This document shows positions 23,001 through 34,878 of a DNA stretch of 64,000 nucleotides, in pieces. Position 1 is the first letter of the stretch. Each line of letters begins with the position of its first letter. A program made the position numbers and the translations under genes. The notes below the pieces were generated by a model that was not told where the DNA came from, searched no databases, and was given only the letters and a program-made list of their open reading frames with translations. The stretch lies in assembly GCF_900324485.2 (NCBI RefSeq), contig NC_046647.1, positions 16,928,464 to 16,992,463 on the forward strand, given 5' to 3'. The stretch is from Mastacembelus armatus. Taxonomy: Eukaryota > Chordata > Actinopteri > Synbranchiformes > Mastacembelidae.

Positions 23001-26000
23001 TAATCATCCTGCAGAAACAGGCAGAAACGTTTTATTAGCAAATGAGGAGCCATGTAATTTCACAGCGTTATTGATAGAACAATATTAACACTCTGTCATC
23101 CTCATAGAGAAGTGAAGTAGTTTACATTATCTTTGCATACGTCTTACATTGTGTATATTAGTCTAACAGCAGGATAATTAGCCAAATAAGTCACACCAGA
23201 GATGAGATGGGTATGTACTGTGGCTGTACATCTGTATGGAAATGAGCCCAACAAATCTGCACCCAGTGCCTTTATGGGAGACATATGGCATTGGGTGTAA
23301 GCTGCCTTTTAAGTGCTATTCCTTTTTTTCACCTTAATTAGAACATTAATCTTTCTAATTAAAATGGGCACGTTGAAGGAGAAAAAACAGAGAAGATGGA
23401 TGGTGAAGCAGAGATAAAGACACACAAAAAAGACAGGAAAATGAGTCATGAATGAAAAAGACATCGTACAAAGGTGAGTGGAGGAGTTTTGTAGAACTGG
23501 AGAGAACTGACCTCTACCTCCTGGTGAAATGACAGCAAAAGGAGAGAAAAGAGCCAAGATTAGTGAAGGGAATTAAGCTTCATTCAGTGATACTGTAAGG
23601 TCATGAGGAAAATATTTTCATATATTTTGAATATTTGTATTTCGAAGCACCTGAACACATAAATATATTCCTTAGAGTACAAAAATTGACAAATGAAGCA
23701 ACATATCACAGAAAAAAAAAAGATCAGAAGAACAACATTAATATTTTAATACACAAAATGACAAGTATGTGCTTCAATCAGCCTGGAAACATAAGAAAAC
23801 AACACCACAACTGTCATTACATTGTATTCAAATGTTGCTAAAGTTTGACTAATGCATATGACATCAATTCAAACCAATGAGAAAAGCACTGACAAACACA
23901 AAACAACCACAAGGGAAATTGTACTAGTTTTAGCAGATATTTGCATATACTTAGAGGATCCTAACGTGATTAAGAAAAAACATGTTTAAACAAACAGAAA
24001 AAGTGAAGAAAACTCAAACAAAGAACATATGGATCTTTCCAACTTCCCACAGGAGACAGCACACATGTAATGGTTTTTGAACATATTGCTGTGTCTGTAA
24101 TATAAAACATGATTTATAAAAAGATATTTACAATCGACCACCCTGCACCCCTTAGTAATGACTTACTCATCACCGTAAAAATCTACTGTATTAGTGGTGT
24201 GTGCCAAACAGCTCCCCGAAAAGTGATAATTCCAACATGTGAATTCAGCTGCCCTCGTGAAAGCTGGGCCCTTCTTTGACCGTCAGTTTTATTTCACAGA
24301 GTTAAATATTTTCATCACTGGCAAGGACTCCACTCGAGCACTGAAATCTAACTGCACTGCCGTTGCTCCTCTCGTCCTCTGCTCAGTGCAGTGCTGAGCT
24401 CATTTCCCCTCCTCAATGACAGAAAAATCACTTCCAGTAAACGGGCTTATGTCTGGATTTTAACTCAACACTCCAGCTGATCTTTGTGAATGATCGTCAG
24501 TTATGAAGTTTAACCTTGTCGGGCCTGATGGAGTCCCCACATTAACAGGGTAAAGACCTCAATGAGTTTATGACCTGGCCATTAATCTGATGCTTCCTAT
24601 GTCTCCTTTATGGATCCTTCAGCTCTTGCATTATTTAGCAGCCTTTCTGTATTTGTGTTTCTGCCAGGACCAATGAGGAAAGTGTCCTGCTGTGCTGACA
24701 CGACTGGAAATCAATGATTTCATAAAAGAGAGAAGGTCGAAAATGTATTTGGGGAAAATAAATTCTCCTGAGTGTTCAGTGAAAGTGAGCATGAAACAAG
24801 GAGCACAGTGACAAGTTTGGCACGCAGCAGAGAAGTTGCATCACAGAAATATGACTCACAGATCAAAACTCTCGTGAAATAACTGCTGTTTTTTCCACAG
24901 AAGTGATTAGAGGAGACAGGACGAGGGCTGAAAACACTCAGCTGTATCCAGGAGCTCTGTGATCTACCTGATAACATCAGAGAGATCTCGTCTTGTTATA
25001 CAGAGCAGGGAAGCTTACCCTCCATATCAAACATGGCAGACTGTTCACCCTGCTGCTGAGCTCCACAATACTGATCGACAGACCGCAATCCGTCAAATCT
25101 GTTGGCTGAGCATGACGACCCGATGAGCCTGTCCACTGTTAAATTGGACTCAACTCAGGAGGAACTGAACAGTGTCACACAGATCTCTAAAAATCTGTGT
25201 GATTTGTTGGGTGGATTGAAAAAGAAGAACAAACAGGAAACTGTTTGAAGTGTGTGTCTATGTGAAGGGTTGTGCGTGTGTGTGACTGACAGGTGTTTTG
25301 GGGTAAATGTCAGCTGTCACATGCACTCTGTTCACAGACACTGTCCTGTGGGAGCTGTTCACGGTGACAGCAGAGGGCATCACTGCCTCATCAGTAACAA
25401 AGGACACAATATAAACCCTTTCCTGGAGATCAGCTGCCAGATGAAGGTTCAGTAACATATTTTAAAGTGACTTCTAGTTTCTTACTGAGAGAAATCTTTA
25501 AATATTTTATGCAAATTATTCTATTTCAGTTTAAAGAATAAAATATGTTCAATCAATTGGTAAATGGGAAACTAAAAGAGCACTGACTTCAACTCTTACA
25601 TTTTGCTGACCCATCCAGCCACGTCAAACGTCCAAGTTTTAATGACATTGTTGCTCTATAACATCACGCTGTGCTCCAAACAGGTCGAGAGCCACAACCT
25701 TATTCTGGCATTTGGAGACTGAGGCTGATGTTGGAGGGTTTGATCAGAAAGTCGCCTGCTTTGAAGAAACAGACTGAGCCACTCTGAACTGAAACATCTG
25801 CTTATTGCAGTCTCCCTCCAGACCTCACTGTGGTCCAGGTCCGCATGATTTATCCTCATTCAAACCGACTGTGCCTACAGTGAAAGATCCTTAAGACAGT
25901 ACAAGAAGTCCTTAAAAGACAAGAGACACAGAGCTGCACAAAGAAGCTGACCATGTACAGTGAGGAGTTCTCTCAGACATGAAAAGCATTAATTAGCTGT

Positions 26001-29000
26001 TAAGCAATTGACAAATCACATTCAGCAAGTTCCATATACAAAATTTTATTATACATTTATCTTTACAAGACATATTCATGCAATGAGGTTTTATTTTAAC
26101 ATCGACAATAATCTTGTCGAAGCACACTCCTGAAATACACTTTTAGATACTGCTGTAGTAAAAAATGTAACCCCAGAATCTGATGAAATAAAGCTGAAAA
26201 ATCATAAATGACATTGCCCTGAGGTTTTCTTCAGCAGAGCTGCACCGTACAGCCTCGTATCACTTCCTCCCACCTCGAGACTCACATGAAGACTCAGTTG
26301 CTGTTCACAGTCTCTCAGCTTTGGTTTACAGATCACACGAGACATATTTGAGATGAAACAACTCCCTCTACAATATTCTCATCCTATATGTTGTCCGCTT
26401 ATCGCCATGTGCACTGGTAATTCATGAGAAGCACGACTGCTGATTCCTGTGTTTCTGCATGCACTTAGGGCTCTGAGCTGATGCTTATGGATTTCACAGC
26501 AAATGCAGAGCATCACACGCCATCAAGGGCAAGGCTTATGTAAGGGAGCTGGGAGGACTTGCTATGTGAAAGGTGGCGCAAGAATTACACAGTTTTTTTT
26601 TTACCTCTGTAGGCCCCAGAAAATTATTCTGACAATACAAGGTTTTATTGTGTAATTCTAATAATTTTGCAGTGTTAAGCTCTTGCTATTTTATTGGTAT
26701 TAAGGAACTGAGCATGTAAATTGCTACAATGTTCTTGAAACACACTACAGACGCTCTGCACCCTGTACATTTAAGCATGTTCTTTGAGATAAGCATGGAG
26801 CTACAGGTGCAGTTTGTTTCCACATTCCTACCCATTTTGACACTCTGATTCCTTTTTACTTTGATTTATCCTCCATTTGCATCTACAGAGACTCTCCACA
26901 TCTACCTGCCTGTAAATGCACAGGGTGTGCTCTATTAGATGCCATTTTACGACTTGTCAAACATTTGCCTGCTGAAGATCTAGTAGCTGCAAGCTTGGTT
27001 TCATTATTACTTATTGGAGTGTTCCTTTTTCTAATATTCTCACAGTTCAAACAGAACTTGGAAAAAACTAGTACATATGATTACAGAAAGTTTAAAAATG
27101 AAAATCTCACTTTCATTTGAAACTTTTAAAACATTTAACTCTAACATTTTGAACGTCGCTTGTAATGGTTTTCATTACATGGGACATGATGTGTGTGTCA
27201 AAAACAGATGTTTTGACACACACATGAACTAAATGAGTCTACCTGCTTACATAAAGGGTTAAAAATATTAAAAATAGCAGAAAATTCCTTATTTGCATTT
27301 GTAGAGTATTTATTTTTTCTAGAATATCCATATATTACTTCTAATGCTTTTTCTATAGTATTTCAGAACAGGGAGACATTAAACCAGAAGACACAAACAG
27401 AAAGGACATTGAGAATGACTGTAGACCTTTGGGCAGGGAAGTTTGACCCTGATGGACCAGTTCATCAGGGGATGTAGAAAATGACACACACATAAATAAG
27501 ATCAGATCCAAATGTATTCCAAGCATGTCCACACCTACAACATATGTGTGATACACAGAGCTATGTTTCATTGAAAATAGTGTAATTTAGAGTTAGTAAT
27601 TTAAATATATCTCCCATGCACAGTTTGCAGAGAATTATCCGTTTTTACTTAAGAAAATATACTTTTCCAGACGAACAGACATATTGTCTGCATTGCACTT
27701 CTACTTTCTGCTTCATAGATGTTATTTTATACTGAAGTTGGTAGAAAGAAGGTATTCATTTATGTGACAATTACTTTTAAAGCTATTGTGCGTTATACAT
27801 GTTAATTTTCTGCCTCATTCAAGAAAGGCTTCAATGTCACTCTTCACACTGAAGTAGGTTTGAGTGACATCAGAAATACAGTGACGAGAGCCTGTCTGAC
27901 AATAGCACCTAATGATGTAAATGGTGAATTGCTTTTTCCCATTTCAGTGGATACACATTCAAAGTTGCAGCACAAAAATAGACAGTTTTCATTGAATTTG
28001 GCTGAAATTTTGCATTTTGGTAAATTATTAAACTCCTTAGCTTAGTTTTACAACATGCACTGCACACACACACAACAGGCAAACAGATACAGCTATAAAA
28101 ATTACACTTAGTCCATAAAGTCTCACACCAGCGCTGTACTTACTATCTATAAATAAAAATAGGTTTTGTACCTCTCAGGGCCCTACGGGGAATAAGAAAA
28201 GTCTGCAACCAACAGGAGAATCTGGTCCAAACAGCGAGAACCTTCACACTTCACTGAAAACACAGAGCTCAACTGAAAAACAGACTTATCCAGCAATGGA
28301 AAATCAATGAAGATGCCTTAGTAGGGGCTACAAGAAGGATAAGAATCAGCCAATGATTAGGGACAAGGGAGTCCAAAACAATGTCATCGAATAAGAGAGT
28401 CACAACCACATCAGCAGCAACAGTGAACTTAAACCTGGGGCATCTTGTGAAAAAGGGGAACTGGCTGTGATTTGTGATTTTGCCTGAGAAGTCCAGAGAC
28501 TGGCCTTACTCATATCTAATACTCATGAAACACAAACTACTCTTTGGAAACTACAAAATCTTCTGAACAGCAGGTTTCTCATTTCTGGCTGTTGACAGTT
28601 AATTTTGCTGGCTGAGATGACAATAGTTGCTATAGCTATGGCAAAATGCCATGAAATGGGTGAGGCAGTCATAGTGATTTCTTTCTTTTTACATATTTTA
28701 TAATTGTACACAATAACATAGAATGAAATGCCTCTGATCTTCAAGAGATTAAGCTACTGCTAATGTAGTAAACTAGTTAGTCTAATCACTAATGGTTGCA
28801 GAAAAACTTCTTCAACATGTGCACAAAGTCCTTTTTGCTCTTAGGGATCTTTTATTTCCAACCAAATTTTCAGATCAAATTGTATCAGCTACTGTAGAAA
28901 AGCTGATCTTGCACTGGCAGAGACTCAGTCTGGCTTAAACCCAAAGGTAACAACACTTTAGTGTAATTTACTGTAGGGACAGTCACTGACACAGAGTAAT

Positions 29001-32000
29001 TATTAGTTTAAAAAAGGTTTGATTTATTGAACATGCCAAACACATACTCACAGTCTCATGATAACTTAAGAAGCGTAATGCCTGACTGTTCTTTAACAAA
29101 TAGACTCAGAGGACGAACTTTGGTAAGATTATAAACAAGTTTTACTTGCAAGCAGTAACAGTCACACAGCACCTTGGTACAGCATGAGGGTCACTGGCTG
29201 CTTGCAGCCTAATACATCAGTTTTCATGGTAACACAAAAGGGAGGTGGTTTCACACAGAAAGACATCTGGGCCCTTATCAAATAGTCAAGGTTAGAGCAA
29301 ACTGTGCTCACTGAGAGCAACAATTATATTTCCACAATCCACAATAGGCCCCATTCAGAAGTGTTTCAGTTATACTAAAGTAAGGTGGATCAGGTCACAG
29401 GAGGGTAAACATTTTAATTTCTCTAACACTGACAAATCAAATACTTTTAAATTGTCACGTTTTACTTCTGAATTCATATGAACTAAAGTCACAATAATGC
29501 AAAACTTCAAAGAAAAAGTATATGGGGCTTTTGTTGCTGCTGATAACTGGGCTACTTACTGTAAATACAGTTTTCTGACTACAGCAGGATATTGTATCGC
29601 ATAAAGAACTTATTACAGAAAGATTCCTGGACATCAGGTGTTCTCTGCAAAAAGCCTATATAGAATATAGACTTGCAGGTGTAGCCAAAACAGAAGCAGG
29701 TCACTGTGAGAAGCCATGCATGCAAAATACTCACAGGAGTCTCTGGCCTCTGTATGGAGGCATGTTGTACAAAATGATGCCTTAAAGGGCTGTATCTTTC
29801 TCAGCAACTATTACTCACATGTGTATGGAGAGTTCTGGGTAAAGACACATTTATTGGATTTTATGCACAATTGCATCTGCTACGAAATGTGATATTTATC
29901 ATCTTTTTTTACTACCCCCTGGCTTTCTGCAGCACCTGTGCCCTTCAGCTGTGGCTATTGTACTGCAGTACGAAACAGATGTAGTAGTGCAAGCAGGGCA
30001 TAATGAAAGGTTGTTTCTTTTTTCTTTTTTTTTTCTTCTACTCAATTACAGCCCACCTAGTGCTCTGGTAGCCAGCCAAGACACCACACAGCGCACTGGT
30101 ACTCTGTCCAAATCCTGAACAACCAGACCACCTTTGACAGTTCCCAGAAGTGAATGAGCCGATCAAGATCCACTACATGGGCATTGTCAACAGAGCTCTG
30201 GACATTGTCGGCCTCATAGAGAATCAGGAATGTGATAAGGAATGACCCATGCCAGAACAAAGCATGACTAGATAGACTAATGGATGTCTGATAAGCTGTT
30301 ATCATCATTCATGGCATTATTGTATCAGCAGCCTTTTCTAACATTAGAGAGTATGGGGGAGTTGAACGGCCGTCTGATAGGAAAACCACTGGGCGCAGGC
30401 CTAGTGATGATAATTTACTGTTCATCTGGATAGTCTTTAATGGAGTATTTGGCTCCAGTGTTACAGATGCCATTATCCACAATTATGGCTTTTATGCTAT
30501 AATGAAATGATAAGAAGGAGCAGGGAGGGGTGCACCTGCAATAACAATGTGTTAAAATCCTGCTGGACTGTAGCCAGTTTCAGAGCACAGGAGGCAGGAG
30601 ACGATAGGAAGCAGAGGTAAATCCCCCGTTCAGAGTTCTCCATACAGTACCAATATCGTGCAAACCAACATCACAATAAAAACTGCCAAGACCTGACAGA
30701 AGTGCTTCCACCATTCTGCATATTTAATCCACTGGCATCAACAAGGGACCTGATGTGCTTTGAGCTGGCACAGAGTTTTTCTGTTCATTAAAAATGTAGG
30801 GAGTGGATAACAGGTGCAGCCAGGATTGGTTCTGGGTGGTTCTGACTGTAGAGCTGTGCGTTTTTAAGATAAGGATTTACCAGGCAGAGACAGCGCTGGA
30901 TAGGAAGGATAAAAATGAGAAAAATATTAAACAAAAATCACAGCACAAACACTCACTCCTCTCTTTCATGGACATACTGTGCCATTCTGTGTGAGCATGT
31001 GTTCTTATGTCCTAAACGTCATCTTTTTTTAGGCGTCAAAATAAGTTTACCTTATTAAATCAACAGGAATAAAACATCACACCGATTTCATGGCATGAAG
31101 ATTTCATGGACAGTATCATTGTCACGGGGGGGGGGAGCAAAAAATTGAATTTACCATTGATTTGCCTTTAGTAGACACACCAGATTGGATCTGCTATAAA
31201 CTGCATGTAGTATTCGCCAGCCATTTAACTTCCTGCCAAAATGAAAATACGCAGATTCTCGACTAGTGAGGTTACACCAGTTGACGCCAAATTGTCTCTA
31301 TAATTTAGTCCTCGAATTACTGTGTGCTTAACAAATCTTATTTAGTGTGTGTTTGTAAAAAAATCTCCTTGAGAGGACAACAAACAAAAAGATGTATTTT
31401 TAGGAATGAATCTCCATGTTTACTAGCTACTGTCTCAAGATTTATCCACTGTTTCCGTTTGGTCGCACTGTCTAGTCAGCAATCCATAATGATTAAATAA
31501 CAGCAACAAAAAGTAAAGACAAACAATTTCACGCTGAGGGAGGATGTGAGTCTTTGGGTTAAATTAAGTCTGCATTCAGTCACCATGACGGCCTTCCCCC
31601 AGTTAATATTTCATTTTTGTATTTTTCCTGGATTTGGTGCATTAGTGGAATTAAATGTTGCGTGCACCTGTCAGATTAAAGGACTAAAGGTATCCCATTC
31701 TATTATTTGTTGACTGTAACTGTTAAATCTAATCGCCTTGTGTCCCTGTGAAGTAGATTGAACCAAAGTGTGGGAGCTATTTTTATTGGAAGTGAAAGAC
31801 TCTCTTATCCTGATTCTGCTTTTACATTTTGTAAGAGAATAAATATGAAATATTTACAGTGTTCATTCTGCAGCCTATGCTTTGTGTGTTTGTGTTTGCG
31901 TGTGTGTGTGTGTGTGTGTGTTAAGGTTTGTGGGCATATTGTGCATGTTTGTGTAAAAGAGAGAAAAAAAGAGCTTTGATTATGGCCTTCCAGCTTGAGA

Positions 32001-34221
32001 TTAATATAAAACATTCAGCTCTCAGAGGACTATGCAAGCCAACATCAATTTGTGTAGTCTGAACGCATATAAGTGTGTCACTGGCAGTTCTTTGTACATC
32101 TACCAAACAATTCCCAGAGAACGAGCTCCTCATTTTATAGTTCAGTTTTATTTAGCTCAAAAGCCAACGTGAGGCAACACCAATTAAATGTTCATTATAT
32201 TCAATATTCAGTAGCTCTCATTAAGAATCATCAAGAAAACACCAGTTGGTTGCACAAAGGGTTTTTAGGTTGAAAAACGTTAGAGTTTTAATGATATGAA
32301 CAATTCTAATAAAGGATGTCTCCACTTTTTCCTCCACCCTGAAGCATGACTGGTGTGGGGATAGAGTCATCGAACTCCCAGTGATACATGCTCCATTTCA
32401 ACATCATAACACACACACACACACACACACACACTGCTGTTGCTACGGTAGCAAGCTGAAATCAAAGTGGTTTCTATTGGCAATTCCCCTGGGGGAGGTT
32501 CAGCGGTTCGTTTCTCTGATGTTTCTTCTGTCATCATCATCATCACCAGAGATACCACCGCTCCTGCCCTTCAACACGCTTGCAAACGCACCAACACAAA
32601 CACACACACAAAACAGCTCTAATAAAATCACACTTAAGTATAGACACTTTCATAGAAACGCACGCATGCACACGCGGATTAAGAAAATTACCCCTGGGAA
32701 TAATGATCATGAAAGAGATACAGTGTGCACAGTGTGTAGGAGCTATTTGTGTTACACAGCAGCTTTGATGTTAAATTGTGGTAAAATGGGAAAGCAGTGC
32801 AAGTGACAGCTTCAAGCTGGATGGCAAACCCTTAAGCATTGTAAAGAAGATGATCCCACTTTCCCCTAACTGTTTATACCGTAGGATGCTCCATATTCTC
32901 AGTGTGTTTGTGTTTTTATTCTCTCTGGAAGGAGGATTTTTTTTTAATTCAAAGTAAAGCTGGGGCTCCAACTCACATCTAGAATCAATGCTGTGTATTA
33001 AAAGAGCAGCATCCACTGAGTCATAATCCCACAATAATTCAGACCTAATCTTCCCATGTGCACAATTTCATTACTCCTATAAGTACAGTCCCAGCCTCTG
33101 TGTGATTATTATGATTTAGAAAGACTCACATTCTCCTGTGAAGATGTGGCATTGTTCTCATATAGGTGGTCAAGCCAACTGCTCCCGTTTCAAATCCAAT
33201 AACGATACCTATCACATGCTGCATTAACCACCCTGGATCAATTAAAACACAATTAACAGGAGTAATATGGAACATAATCCAACTGCACTATTGTACAAAT
33301 CCTGTTGGGATCATTAGTAATCATTTCACAGAGCTGGAGGCAAAAACCACTGTATACATTTACAGACACAGCAATATATCAGCAGGCAAATCCTGCAGGC
33401 TTTAATCAATCCCTGCAACCCAGTTCTGTCTGTTCATTAGGTGAATATGCAAATCACGGCCCTGGCTCCTCTAATCAAGTGTGACTAAAACAATAATTGT
33501 TTACAATTAACCAAGAGCTATACACTAAAACTGGAAAGAGTAGTGGCCTTTATTTACTTTGGTGTTTAAAGGTGTGGATTTGTAGTGAAAGCTGGTTCTC
33601 CTTAAATATCACCATCGGCAACCGGGATTTTTGAAGTGGAAGTAAAATATCCACTAATTCCCCCAAACTATAACCAGCACTTCACTAACACTTTGAGACA
33701 TTTTTTTAAACAACAAAAGGCTAAACGTGCATGGAGGTGATGCTTATTCAATACATCCCGTGTCTTCTGCAGTTTTCTCCAGTCCAGTGCGTTCGCCCAT
33801 TATCTTTGAATTTCCTTTTATTTTGAAACATTTCTTTTAAAATGTGCGGAGTGGGGAGTGTGTGTTGGGGGGATGGGTGTACGGTCAGACATCAGTAACA
33901 AGTTTGTGCGCATTATCAGGCTTAGAAAGTGTGTGAACACTGTTCAAGCTGTTCCCGTGGCCGTGCGTCTTTCCCCCAGCAGCGCATCTTACCGCATTAC
34001 CGCGCATCTCACAGCCAACACGGCGGACTTACGTCTCTGAAGCGATTCCAGTGCTTGATCTTGCGGCTGTACTGTGAAATGGTGGACAGCCACTGCTCGT
34101 CTTCCATGAAATTCCCAGTTTTTTCAGCCTCTTTGACGCTCTTCACGTCGGTCTGAAAGGTAGACCCCGTGAGCATCACCAGCGGGACCAGAAGGCACAC
34201 GATATCCGTAATTTCCACCAT
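9590..34221 (-). CDS. spock2: Testican-2, SPARC/osteonectin-family proteoglycan
   Basis: SPOCK2 is a secreted extracellular-matrix proteoglycan, prominent in brain, with Kazal-like, calcium-binding and thyroglobulin domains. Coding exons in transcript order: 34033-34221, 23512-23520, 22963-23008, 14890-15004, 14428-14533, 13089-13194, 12748-12882, 11864-12082, 11289-11351, 10256-10387, 9590-9735. All introns are GT-AG in phase; the joined frame is 1,266 nt, giving 421 residues (human 424). Seen in order: a hydrophobic signal peptide ([13 protein letters not shown]); [16 protein letters not shown]; a Cys-rich [10 protein letters not shown] segment; a Kazal domain with [13 protein letters not shown] (about 120-190); a SPARC-type EF-hand domain with [15 protein letters not shown] (about 236-309); a thyroglobulin-1 domain with [12 protein letters not shown] and CWCV (about 330-373); and an acidic tail with SGDFGSG glycosaminoglycan sites ending GGYIW. 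Intron 1 is about 10.5 kb. The donor after exon 12748-12882 (GTTAAA) is weak. Confidence 0.96.
11064..11094. repeat. CA dinucleotide microsatellite
   Basis: An uninterrupted (AC)n run of about 15 units lies in the spock2 intron between coding exons 9 and 10. Confidence 0.95.
13905..14044. repeat. Long-spaced inverted repeat, possible MITE
   Basis: ATTTTGGAGGCTGCAG (13905-13920) and its exact reverse complement CTGCAGCCTCCAAAAT (14029-14044) are separated by 108 bp. An outer pair ATACAACAG/CTGTTGTAT overlaps the left side. It lies in a spock2 intron. The form suggests a small non-autonomous DNA transposon, but I could not find a target-site duplication. Confidence 0.5.
14169..14220. repeat. 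AT-rich TA microsatellite
   Basis: A (TA)n tract with two interruptions lies in a spock2 intron, just upstream on the plus strand of the exon at 14428-14533. Confidence 0.9.
19118..20739 (-). mobile_element. Tc1-like DNA transposon with IR/DR ends
   Basis: This 1,622-bp element is flanked by TA target duplications (19116-19117 and 20740-20741). Its terminal inverted repeats are 212 bp each (19118-19329 and 20528-20739), start CAGTGGGTACGG and differ at three positions by my count, about 1.4%, so the insertion looks young. Each arm has an outer and an inner direct repeat AAGTATTCAGACCC (left arm 19131-19144 and 19315-19328), the IR/DR layout of Sleeping Beauty-type elements. The transposase is on the minus strand. 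The element lies in a spock2 intron in the same orientation as the gene. Sequences like these ends are common in teleosts and lampreys, from memory. Confidence 0.96.
19334..20363 (-). pseudogene. Tc1-family transposase, one frameshift
   Basis: The frame starts at ATG 20361-20363 and runs 268 residues (paired-like helix-turn-helix region with [15 protein letters not shown], then GRPAKLS, then catalytic Asp in [12 protein letters not shown] and in [11 protein letters not shown]). It then continues in another frame for about 78 residues with [14 protein letters not shown], which carries the third catalytic residue of the DD34E triad, and ends GASTQY. The break is a single frameshift in the overlap 19557-19570. 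All three catalytic residues and the usual length of about 340 residues are otherwise present. This copy is therefore probably inactive by itself, but decayed very little. Confidence 0.93.
21252..21641 (+). mobile_element. tRNA-headed SINE with L2-like tail
   Basis: The element is flanked by a perfect 10-bp target-site duplication ATGTCCTTGT (21242-21251 and 21642-21651). Its head carries a box A-like segment (GGATGAGTGGTTAGCACTG) and a degenerate box B-like region near TTCTTGACCC, as in tRNA-derived SINEs. The body has TTTGCATGTTCTCC, TTTCCTCCCACAGTCCAAA and AGCTGGGATAGGCTCCAGC, and the tail is (GGAT)n. Two further copies lie at 3796-3956 (truncated) and 52280-52648. Assigning the tail to an L2/Maui-type LINE partner is from memory. 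Confidence 0.88.
21595..21644. repeat. GGAT tetranucleotide tail
   Basis: About twelve GGAT units form the 3' tail of the SINE at 21252-21641. The same, shorter tail ends the copies at 3796 and 52648. Confidence 0.93.
22927..22942. repeat. GA microsatellite
   Basis: A short (GA)n run starts about 20 bases from the donor of the spock2 exon at 22963-23008, inside the intron. Confidence 0.85.
23512..23520 (-). other. spock2: 9-nt coding microexon of spock2 (Glu-Val-Glu)
   Basis: On the minus strand a long pyrimidine tract and CACCAG acceptor are followed by GAGGTAGAG and a GTCAGT donor. The nine bases keep phase 0 between the exon ending NRFRD and the exon starting DDYVRTW, giving FRD-EVE-DDY. 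From memory human SPOCK2 reads FRDEVEDDY and SPOCK1 reads FRDDDY. Residue identity, phase and splice sites all agree, so this is very likely a real exon, too short for ORF finders. It may be spliced alternatively. Confidence 0.88.
27190..27224. repeat. Perfect 14-bp inverted repeat, 7-nt loop
   Basis: TGTGTGTGTCAAAA (27190-27203) is followed after 7 bases by its exact reverse complement TTTTGACACACACA (27211-27224). It lies in a spock2 intron. Part of each arm is CA/TG-rich, so slippage may have helped form it. Confidence 0.85.
31900..31921. repeat. TG microsatellite
   Basis: An uninterrupted (TG)n run of about 11 units lies in spock2 intron 1. Confidence 0.93.
32409..32434. repeat. AC microsatellite
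   Basis: An uninterrupted (AC)n run of 13 units lies in spock2 intron 1. Confidence 0.93.
33060..33480. promoter_or_regulatory. Candidate conserved non-coding block in spock2 intron 1
   Basis: The stretch is free of simple repeats and dense in TAAT/ATTA words. It carries a perfect POU octamer ATGCAAAT at 33447-33454. It lies within 1 kb of the first coding exon. Enhancer function is an inference from composition only. Confidence 0.25.
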
Positions 34222-34560
34222 GGTAGCAGACAAAAACACCTCGCACGCACCGGCTGTCGGCTGTCCTCTTCTGGGAGGAGGAGGATGCTGAGGCTGGATT
34301 GAAACTACCAACTGATTAGCCTATAGGGTGCTCCTTCTGCTGCTGGGAGAGAGGGGCTGAGAGAGACAGAGAGAGAGAGAGTTGAGGGTAATATTCAGTG
34401 GGAGTTCTGCCGCTGTATGACAGCATTTGGTAGGTTTCTGTGAATAAGTCACAGATTTATTGGCATTTTCATGTTGGTTTACTGCTGCGCCTCCTCTTCC
34501 CCCTCTTGGTTTGTCCAGGTGGGGCAGTTTGTTTGGTATATGGAGCAGACTCAATTAGAG
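34222..34560 (-). promoter_or_regulatory. spock2: spock2 5' UTR and core promoter region
   Basis: The frame upstream of the chosen ATG stays open but encodes a low-complexity proline-rich stretch with no signal peptide, so it is taken as 5' UTR. A (GA)n tract at 34359-34381 lies about 140 bp upstream of the ATG. I see no clear TATA box. The transcription start is not determined. Confidence 0.45.
34359..34381. repeat. GA microsatellite in spock2 upstream region
   Basis: A (GA)n tract with one interruption. GA repeats near promoters can bind GAGA-type factors; here this is only a possibility. Confidence 0.85.
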
Positions 34561-34831
34561 CTGCAAACCACAGATTACCTCCATTATCCAGTAATCTGTG
34601 GATTATATTCATTGTTTATTTTGTCTTTAAAATGTCAGAATATTGGACTGAGGGAGGATGCACTCATCTTCCAGCAAAACCTGCAGCGTAGAAACAGTCG
34701 GTTGCAAGTGAATTTCACAAATAAAAGCATTTCTTAAATAAGTAGGCTACACAAGCTTTGGGATCAAAACAAAATTAATGGAACAAAATGTAAAGTAATC
34801 ATGTTTCTGAGTAATATGTATTAATTTGTAA

Positions 34832-34878
34832 TTACTGGTGCATCAGTGTAGTGATAATCTACATTGATGCACCAGTAA
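34832..34878. repeat. Near-perfect hairpin, 20-bp arms
   Basis: TTACTGGTGCATCAGTGTAG (34832-34851) and CTACATTGATGCACCAGTAA (34859-34878) are reverse complements with one mismatch, which would be a G-U pair in one RNA strand, around a 7-nt loop. It lies about 600 bp upstream of the spock2 ATG. It could be a tiny MITE or a hairpin RNA source. Confidence 0.85.

Larger units (their letters stand above)
23521..34032 (-). other. spock2: spock2 first coding intron (about 10.5 kb)
   Basis: The intron runs from the first coding exon to the microexon. I find no host exon in it other than the microexon at its 3' end. It holds a hairpin (27190-27224), two CA/TG microsatellites and several stretches of even composition with homeodomain- and POU-like words (for example 30300-30520 and 33060-33480). 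These stretches look like conserved regulatory DNA rather than decayed repeats, but that cannot be shown from one genome. Confidence 0.55.

Noticed and set aside
34222-34311. A 30-residue N-terminal extension of spock2
   Set aside because: The frame is open upstream, but the extension is Pro-rich low complexity before the real signal peptide. The ATG at 34221 gives the family-typical start.
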